Part shown: positions 1 to 4,391 of the stretch, in pieces | Layout: every line of letters begins with the position of its first letter | Position numbering within the stretch: position 1 is the stretch's first letter | Assembly: GCA_017883495.1 (NCBI GenBank) | Contig: JADGNL010000158.1 | Location: 1-7,442, forward strand | Length of the DNA: 7,442 nucleotides | From: Methanomicrobiales archaeon | Lineage (GTDB): Archaea; Halobacteriota; Methanomicrobia; Methanomicrobiales; Methanospirillaceae | Direction: 5' to 3' | The notes under the pieces: generated by a model | What the model was told of the DNA's origin: nothing | The model's database searches: none | Seen by the model: only the letters and a program-made list of their open reading frames with translations | Position numbers and translations under genes: made by a program

Positions 1-515
1 ACGACGAGCCGGGCGCCCTCCGTGCCGTCCTGGAGAGAGCGGCAGGCGAGTGCGACGCCGTCCTCGTCTCGGGCGGCTCCTCCAAGGACGAGCGGGACCT
101 CGGCGCGCAGACGATCGCCGAGCTCGGAGCGGTGCTGGTCCACGGGATCGCGCTCGCGCCGGGAAAGCCGACGATCATCGGCCGGATCGGCAAGATCCCC
201 GCCATCGGTCTGCCCGGTCATCCGGCCTCGGCCTTCGTTGTCCTGCTCGTGGTCGCGGGACCCATGCTCGCGGCCCTCTCGGGCGATCGCACCGACCGGT
301 CGCGACGGGTCCGGGCCCGGCTCGCCGAGAACGTCCCCTCGGCCCGCGGGCGCGAGGACTACGTCCGCGTGACCGTCCGCGACGGCATGGCGCGGCCGGT
401 CTTCGCGAAGTCCGGGCTGCTCAACTCGCTCGTCCGCGCGGACGGGCTGCTCCGGGTCCCGGCCGGGCGCGAGGGGTTCGAGACCGGGGACGAGGTGGAG
501 GTGCTCCTGTGGTGA
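1..515 (+). CDS. moeA: Molybdopterin molybdotransferase MoeA, C-terminal part (5' end outside window)
   Basis: MoeA inserts molybdate (or tungstate) into adenylylated molybdopterin, the final step of metal cofactor synthesis in the cytoplasm. Reading from base 3, about 170 residues are visible, roughly the last 40% of a typical 400-residue MoeA. Recognisable blocks, in order: the MoaB/MogA-like catalytic segment SGGSSKDERDLGAQTIAELG, where the Asp after ER matches the family's conserved metal-site Asp; then HGIALAPGKPTIIG; then the proline loop GLPGHPASA; then the small C-terminal beta-barrel domain (MoeA domain IV) ending in GDEVEVLLW and TGA at 513-515. The stop overlaps the GTG start of the next gene, a second MoeA, so the two are almost certainly one operon with coupled translation. 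Seen: motifs and overlap. Known: the reaction. Not visible: the N-terminal MDG motif, promoter and start. Molybdenum versus tungsten preference cannot be read from this part. Confidence 0.92.
   Translation, partial: DEPGALRAVLERAAGECDAVLVSGGSSKDERDLGAQTIAELGAVLVHGIALAPGKPTIIGRIGKIPAIGLPGHPASAFVVLLVVAGPMLAALSGDRTDRSRRVRARLAENVPSARGREDYVRVTVRDGMARPVFAKSGLLNSLVRADGLLRVPAGREGFETGDEVEVLLW
497..503 (+). promoter_or_regulatory. Strong Shine-Dalgarno site for the MoeA-PBP gene, inside upstream moeA
   Basis: GGAGGTG is an uninterrupted seven-base match to the complement of the archaeal 16S 3' end. It lies eight bases before GTG 512 and inside the last codons of the upstream moeA. It decides the start at 512 over the neighbouring GTG at 509 and supports translational coupling across the GTGA overlap. 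Confidence 0.75.
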
Positions 516-2371
516 AGCGGTACCTCGCGGTCGTCTCGCTCGAGGAGGCGCTGGAGACCCTGCGGACCGGCTTTACATTCCCGCGTCCGTCGGAGTTCGT
601 TCCGCTCGAATCCGCGGTCGGGCGCGTGACCGCGGCGCCGGTTTACGCCCGGTTCTCGGTCCCGGAGGTCCACCTCTCGGCCATGGACGGGATCGCGGTC
701 CGTTCCGCCGACACCGCCGGCGCGAGCGAGGGCCGGCCCGTCCGGCTCCTCGACGCGCTCCGGGTCAACACGGGCAACGTGGTCCCGCCGCCGTACGACG
801 CGGTGATCATGATCGAGGACGTGCTGATCGGCGACGACGGCGCGTTCACGATCCGGCGGGCCGCGGCGCCCTGGCAGCACGTCCGGCCCGCGGGCGAGGA
901 CATCGGCGAGACCGAGATGGCCGTGCCCCGGGGCCGGCGGCTCCGGGCCCAGGACCTCGGCGCGCTCGCGGCCTACGGCATGGCCGGGGTCGAGGTCGCG
1001 ACGGTCCGGGTCGGGTTCGTGCCGACCGGCTCGGAGCTGGTCCCGCACGGCCAGCGGCCCGAGCCCGGACAGGTGGTCGAGTCGAACACGCTCTTCGCAT
1101 CGGCCTGGCTCGACTCCCTCGGGTGCCGGTGCACGCGGTACCCGAACACGCCCGACGAGTACGCGCTGATCCGCGACCGGATCCGCGAGGCCGTCGCCGC
1201 GAACGACCTCGTGATCGTCTCGGCCGGCTCGTCCGCCGGGACCCGCGACTTCACGGCCGACGTGATCGCCGAGCTCGGCGAGGTCCTGATCCACGGCGTC
1301 GCGATCAGGCCGGGCAAGCCCGTGATCATCGGCAGGGTCGACGGCAGGCCCGTGATAGGGCTGCCGGGATATCCTCTCTCGGCCCTGACCGTGCTCCGCG
1401 AGATCGTGATTCCCCTGCTCGCCCACTTCGGCCTTCCCGTAGCGCCCTCCGACGTGGTCGGGGCCGTGCTCGCCTCGCCGCTCACGAAGGAGGTCGGCTC
1501 GGACGAGTTCGTCCTCCTCGCGGTCGGGCGCGTGGGCGAACGCTGGGTCGCCGTCCCCCAGTCGCGCGGCGCAGGCGTCCAGATGTCCGTGGTCCGGTCG
1601 AACGCGTACCTCCGGGTGCCGGCGCGGAGCGAGGGGGTCGAGGCCGACCAGGAGGTCGCGGTCCGGCTGACCGTCCCGCGGAGCGGCGCCGAGCGGGCCC
1701 TGCTCGTGACCGGGTCGCACGACCCTGCCGTCGACGTCCTCGCCGACCTTCTCTCCGCGGAGGGGATCGACCTGCACTCGGCCCACGTGGGCTCGATGGG
1801 CGGGATCTTCGCACTCCGCCGGGGCCACTGCCACGCGGCCCCCATGCACCTGCTCGCCCCCGACGGCGACTTCAACGTCCCGTTTCTCCGGCAGTACCTT
1901 CCCGACAGGCGGATCCTCCTCGTCTGCGTGGCCGAGCGGCAGCAGGGGATCATCTCGCGAGACGGCCTCGGGATCGAGGCGATCGCGGAGCACACCTTCG
2001 CGAATAGGCAGCGTGGGTCGGGGACGCGGATGCTCCTCGACCGCTGGCTCGGCGACCACGGAGTCGACCCGGCCTCGATCCGGGGCTACGACCGCGAGTT
2101 CACGACTCACCTCGGGGTCGCGGTCGCCGTGAAGTCGGGCGAGGCCGAGATGGGGCTCGGGGTCTACTCGGCAGCGCAGGCCCTCGGGCTCGCGTTCAGC
2201 CCGGTCGCGACCGAGCGGTACGAGCTCGCGCTCGACCCGGCCTCGCTCGAGGACCCGCGGGTGGCCGCGCTCGTGGAGGCGATCTCGTCGGACGCGTTCC
2301 GCGAACGCCTTACCGTCATGGGCGGGTACGACCTCACCTGCACGGGCGAGCGGCGCTGCTCGCAGCCCTGA
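512..2371 (+). CDS. moeA: MoeA fused to PBP-like (COG1910-type) domain, molybdopterin biosynthesis protein
   Basis: This is a 619-residue two-module protein. Residues 1 to about 390 are a complete MoeA. MDGIAV is at 58-63, and residues that align by eye with the E. coli MoeA functional set are present: D59, T87 (NTGN), E175 (TGSEL), D246 (TRDF), and P285/P288 (GLPGYPLSA). From about 396 to the end is a periplasmic-binding-protein-like domain related to LysR effector domains and molybdate-binding proteins. It starts at VTGSHDPAVD (G401), continues through HVGSMGGIFALRRGHCHAAP, and includes FANRQRGSGTR (496-506). There is no signal peptide, so this domain is cytoplasmic and may sense or present the metal oxyanion or cofactor; that role is inference. 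Start: GTG at 512, with GGAGGTG at 497-503 spaced 8 bases away and a GTGA overlap with the upstream stop. GTG at 509 is a poorer alternative. The fusion is an established form in methanogens and haloarchaea. Confidence 0.94.
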   Translation: MKRYLAVVSLEEALETLRTGFTFPRPSEFVPLESAVGRVTAAPVYARFSVPEVHLSAMDGIAVRSADTAGASEGRPVRLLDALRVNTGNVVPPPYDAVIMIEDVLIGDDGAFTIRRAAAPWQHVRPAGEDIGETEMAVPRGRRLRAQDLGALAAYGMAGVEVATVRVGFVPTGSELVPHGQRPEPGQVVESNTLFASAWLDSLGCRCTRYPNTPDEYALIRDRIREAVAANDLVIVSAGSSAGTRDFTADVIAELGEVLIHGVAIRPGKPVIIGRVDGRPVIGLPGYPLSALTVLREIVIPLLAHFGLPVAPSDVVGAVLASPLTKEVGSDEFVLLAVGRVGERWVAVPQSRGAGVQMSVVRSNAYLRVPARSEGVEADQEVAVRLTVPRSGAERALLVTGSHDPAVDVLADLLSAEGIDLHSAHVGSMGGIFALRRGHCHAAPMHLLAPDGDFNVPFLRQYLPDRRILLVCVAERQQGIISRDGLGIEAIAEHTFANRQRGSGTRMLLDRWLGDHGVDPASIRGYDREFTTHLGVAVAVKSGEAEMGLGVYSAAQALGLAFSPVATERYELALDPASLEDPRVAALVEAISSDAFRERLTVMGGYDLTCTGERRCSQP

Positions 2372-2792
2372 GCGCCGCGAGCGCGGCCTCCCCGGGCGTG
2401 GCGCAGGCGACCGCGCCCGGAAGGTCCCAGGACTGGTAGCAGGCGACCGGGATCCCCTCTTTTATCGCGATCGCAAGCTCGGAGAGGGTGCCGAACTCGC
2501 CGCCGACCCCGACCACGGCATCGGCCGACTGGACCAGGATCACGTTTCTCGCATGGCCCATGCCGGTCCTGATCCGGATCGAGAGGTGCGCGTTGCCGTC
2601 GGAGAGGTCGGGCAGGATTCCGACCACGACCCCGCCGGCATCGCGGGCGCCGCGGGCCGCGGCCTCCATCACGCCGCCCCGACCGCCGGTCAGGACGATT
2701 GCGCCGTGCTCCGCGAGCGTCCTGCCGATTGCCCGGGCCGCCGCGAGCAGGTCCTCGCCGCAGACGGCTGCACCGCAGACCGCGATCTGCAT
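2334..2792 (-). CDS. TIGR00725-type SLOG/LOG-fold protein (Moco carrier-like Rossmann protein)
   Basis: A 152-residue protein, the usual size for this family. It begins MQIAVCGAAVCGED and has the nucleotide-loop motif TGGRGGVMEAAARGA (35-49), the turn TGMGHARN (76-83), and GGEFGTLSE (97-105). The last is the counterpart of the PGGxGTxxE signature of LOG/lysine-decarboxylase-like proteins, here without the leading proline. The fold (MCP/YpsA-like in structural classifications) binds nucleotides or phosphoribosyl groups and includes the Chlamydomonas molybdenum cofactor carrier. The exact activity of TIGR00725 members is not established. The open frame extends upstream to 2963, but that part is arginine-rich and antisense-shifted to the propeller gene, so ATG 2792 is chosen. 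No Shine-Dalgarno site is visible before it. The gene follows the propeller gene by 34 bases on the same strand and converges on moeA-PBP, overlapping it by 38 bp (2334-2371). Function by context is discussed in the findings. Confidence 0.87.
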   Translation of the reverse strand: MQIAVCGAAVCGEDLLAAARAIGRTLAEHGAIVLTGGRGGVMEAAARGARDAGGVVVGILPDLSDGNAHLSIRIRTGMGHARNVILVQSADAVVGVGGEFGTLSELAIAIKEGIPVACYQSWDLPGAVACATPGEAALAALRAASSAARPCR

Positions 2793-2816
2793 GAGAGGGA
2801 CGTTGGCGTTCCCGCA

Positions 2817-2824
2817 GAGAAAAG
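2817..2824 (-). promoter_or_regulatory. Weak T-rich TATA-like element for the TIGR00725 gene
   Basis: On the - strand CTTTTCTC is centred about 27 bases before ATG 2792. No Shine-Dalgarno site lies between the two. That spacing would suit a leaderless transcript starting at the ATG. The element is a poor match to the archaeal TATA consensus and may instead be part of the T-run that follows the small hairpin. Confidence 0.25.
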
Positions 2825-2826
2825 GG

Positions 2827-4239
2827 TTATCGCCGCCGCAGCGCGGCGAGGAGGGCGGTGCCCGCAACGGCGACGAGGCAGAGCGTCGGAGCGAGCGCGG
2901 CCTGCGTCGTGGCCGGGACGGCCGTGGTCGGGATCGAGGTCGCGTTCGCCGTTGCGGTCGCATTCGGCGTCGCGGTCGCGTTCGTCGTCACGTTGATAGT
3001 CGCGGTCGCGGTGGCGTTCGGCGCGACCGTCGGGGGTACGACCGAGCTGAGGTAGAGGTCGTAGAGCGCGTCCGTCGTCCGGCTCGCCTCGCCCCCGACC
3101 ACGAGCCGGTCCGGAGGTGCGGCCGTCACGGCGAGCGCCCGCGACGGACCGCTGCCGATCGCGAACGATCGGTTCCAGACCTCGGTGCCGCTCCGGTCGA
3201 GCCGGGCCGCGTACGACCGGAGGCCCCCGGGCGCCTCGACGGCGCCGGCGACGGCGTACCCGTCCACGCCGGCCCGTGCGAGGGCGTAGCCCCAGGTCCG
3301 CGCCCCGCCGATCGCGATCCGCTTTCGCCACTGCTCGTTTCCGGCCGTGTCCACCTTCACCAGGACGGCCGCCTGCGAGCTCGCCCCGTCGACGCCGCCG
3401 AGAAGGAGCCAGCCCCCGTCCGGGCTCGGCTGGATGGCGTAACCGTAGGCCGTCTCCGCGCCGGACGCGTACGTCCGCAGCCACTCGCGGTTCCCGCCCG
3501 ACGAGACCTTCACGAGGAGCATGTCGAGCGACCCGGGATGGTTCGCGTCGGTCGAGCCGGCGACGAGGTACCCGCCGTCGGGCGTCGCGAGCAGATCGCG
3601 GACGAAGAGGATGCCGGCGCCGACGGGCACGGCCCGGTGCCAGACCTCGCCGCCGTCCTCGCCGACCTTCTGCAGGAGGAGTTCGGGCGTCCCCCCGTTC
3701 GGCGAGTCCGTTGTCCCGGCAACGATGTATCCGCCGTCGGTCGCGGACCGGACGGCATCGCCGACGTCCCGGCCGTTGCCGATGGCGTACGACCGGGACC
3801 AGAGCTGCCGCCCTTCCGGCCCGAGTCGGAGAAGGGCGACGTCCTCGCCGGTCGGTCCCGCCGAGTCGATCCCGCCGACGACGATGGTCCCCCCGTCCGC
3901 CGTCCGGTCGGCCATGATCGGGCTCCCCGCTCCTCCGGTACCGAATGGCATCCGCATTTCGCGGGTCGGCGTGCCGTTCGAGTCCGTCCGGACAAGGTAG
4001 AGCTCCTCACCGGTGCCGTTGCCCTCCGCGCTTCCGACCAGCAGGTAGCCGCCGTCGGGAGCTCCGAGCAGCGAGAGCAGGGTCTCGTTCGCGAGCCCCC
4101 CGTACGTCCGTTCCCAGACGGCCGGCGGCGTCTGGTTCGCGGCCGGCGTGGTATTGTTCGCGTCGGCGGCCGCAGCGCCCCCCGCGAGCAGAAGGGCGAG
4201 GACGAACCCCACCGCGAGTCTGAACAGTACTTGTCTCAT
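2827..4239 (-). CDS. Secreted, surface-anchored beta-propeller protein with N-glycosylation-rich stalk
   Basis: No named family is recognised, but the architecture is clear (470 residues from ATG 4239). Residues 1-25 are a Sec signal peptide (MRQVLFRLAVGF, then an A/L-rich core and AAAA). Residues 42-400 hold seven repeats of about 53 residues. Each has a DGGYLVAG-type strand (Asp at 62, 115, 168, 221, 274, 326, 377) and, in most, a VW-R-Y/F strand (Trp at 42, 147, 200, 253, 304, 355). This points to a seven-bladed propeller. Residues about 402-447 are a Thr/Ala/Pro stalk with five N-x-T sequons (N408, N416, N420, N426, N432). Residues 447-467 are a hydrophobic helix, followed by RRR. The protein is therefore probably displayed on the cell surface or S-layer; binding partner unknown. 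Start: in-frame ATGs exist at 4278 and 4254. 4239 gives the cleanest signal peptide and lies downstream of the likely TATA element. It is probably co-transcribed with the 2792-2334 gene. Confidence 0.8.
   Translation of the reverse strand: MRQVLFRLAVGFVLALLLAGGAAAADANNTTPAANQTPPAVWERTYGGLANETLLSLLGAPDGGYLLVGSAEGNGTGEELYLVRTDSNGTPTREMRMPFGTGGAGSPIMADRTADGGTIVVGGIDSAGPTGEDVALLRLGPEGRQLWSRSYAIGNGRDVGDAVRSATDGGYIVAGTTDSPNGGTPELLLQKVGEDGGEVWHRAVPVGAGILFVRDLLATPDGGYLVAGSTDANHPGSLDMLLVKVSSGGNREWLRTYASGAETAYGYAIQPSPDGGWLLLGGVDGASSQAAVLVKVDTAGNEQWRKRIAIGGARTWGYALARAGVDGYAVAGAVEAPGGLRSYAARLDRSGTEVWNRSFAIGSGPSRALAVTAAPPDRLVVGGEASRTTDALYDLYLSSVVPPTVAPNATATATINVTTNATATPNATATANATSIPTTAVPATTQAALAPTLCLVAVAGTALLAALRRR
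2834..2848 (-). terminator. Possible hairpin plus short T-run between propeller gene and TIGR00725 gene
   Basis: A perfect six-base inverted repeat (CGCCGC, loop AGC, GCGGCG on the + strand) covers the last codons of the propeller gene. On the - strand it is followed by ATAACCC and a TTTT run at 2823-2820. This could attenuate transcription into the downstream gene. Archaeal termination relies mainly on longer T-runs, and G+C-rich DNA yields such stems by chance, so this is a weak call. Confidence 0.25.
2940..3026 (-). repeat. Degenerate low-complexity repeat encoding the Asn-Ala-Thr stalk
   Basis: On the + strand this stretch repeats variations of GTCGCG, GCGGTCGCG and GCGTTCGGCG. Read on the - strand it encodes NATATA/PNATATANAT-type units in the propeller protein's stalk, with five N-glycosylation sequons. 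The units differ at third positions and in length, so the repeat is old or selected at the protein level rather than a fresh expansion. Such tracts can change length by slippage. Confidence 0.65.
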
Positions 4240-4283
4240 TCCACCAGCGTCCATTCCGTGATGAGAGACTATCGGCATCGCAG

Positions 4284-4293
4284 GGATTAAACC
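4284..4293 (-). promoter_or_regulatory. Candidate TATA element for the propeller gene
   Basis: On the - strand the sequence AGGTTTAATC contains TTTAA, an A+T island in G+C-rich surroundings. With the usual archaeal spacing of about 25 to 27 bases, transcription would begin near 4262. That is downstream of ATG 4278 and upstream of ATGs 4254 and 4239. It therefore argues against the longest reading of the propeller protein. Confidence 0.45.
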
Positions 4294-4356
4294 TGTCAGG
4301 ATCCGCCGCGGAGTCCCCGAACCGCTCGCGAAAAAGTACTTGGGCTGTGACGGACG

Positions 4357-4367
4357 ACGTATAAACC
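4357..4367 (+). promoter_or_regulatory. TATA element (ACGTATAAACC) upstream of ileS
   Basis: TATAAA at 4360-4365 is the best TATA match in the window and lies about 30 bases before the ileS GTG, which would give a nearly leaderless transcript. It also contains the in-frame TAA (4362-4364) that limits ileS upstream. Read on the other strand it is GGTTTATACG, also TATA-like, so it could serve the divergent propeller gene. A second A-rich candidate (GCGAAAAAGTACTT, 4327-4340) would give a leader of about 28 bases instead. Confidence 0.5.
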
Positions 4368-4377
4368 ACTCATGGAC

Positions 4378-4386
4378 GGAGAGGGT
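4378..4386 (+). promoter_or_regulatory. Shine-Dalgarno-like site for ileS
   Basis: GGAGAGGGT sits just upstream of GTG 4392, with GAGG at 4381-4384 spaced seven bases from it. No other start codon occurs in frame between the TAA at 4362 and GTG 4392, so the start is fixed independently. The site is useful only if transcription starts upstream of it, which favours the 4327-4340 promoter candidate. Confidence 0.5.
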
Positions 4387-4391
4387 ACGCG

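Noticed and set aside
50..511. Upstream extension of the MoeA-PBP frame to 50
   Set aside because: This region is the moeA gene in another frame; the extension is Arg-rich. A strong ribosome site and the GTGA overlap fix the start at 512.
359..2110. A 583-codon open frame on the - strand opposite moeA-PBP
   Set aside because: It mirrors a gene with all MoeA and PBP motifs intact. The translation is low-complexity and Arg/Asp/Pro-rich, with no start context.
2451..2466. CTCTTTTAT as a terminator for the moeA operon on the + strand
   Set aside because: It is only four T residues inside the opposite gene's coding sequence, with no stem; too weak to call.
2793..2963. N-terminal extension of the TIGR00725 protein up to 2963
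   Set aside because: The added 57 residues are Arg/Pro/Ser-rich out-of-frame reading of the propeller gene's 3' end. The family normally starts at MQIAVCG.
2831..3030. CRISPR-like or tandem-repeat array suggested by recurring GCGGTCGCG units
   Set aside because: The units are short, degenerate and without spacers. They encode a protein stalk in frame.
2488..4290. A 600-codon + strand frame through the TIGR00725 and propeller genes
   Set aside because: The translation is Arg/Gly/Pro-rich with no domain. The opposite strand carries clear motifs, a signal peptide and regular repeats.
4240..4391. A tRNA or other small RNA gene in the divergent intergenic region
   Set aside because: No cloverleaf stems, T-loop consensus or strong conserved fold are visible. 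The region is explained by promoter elements and start sites.
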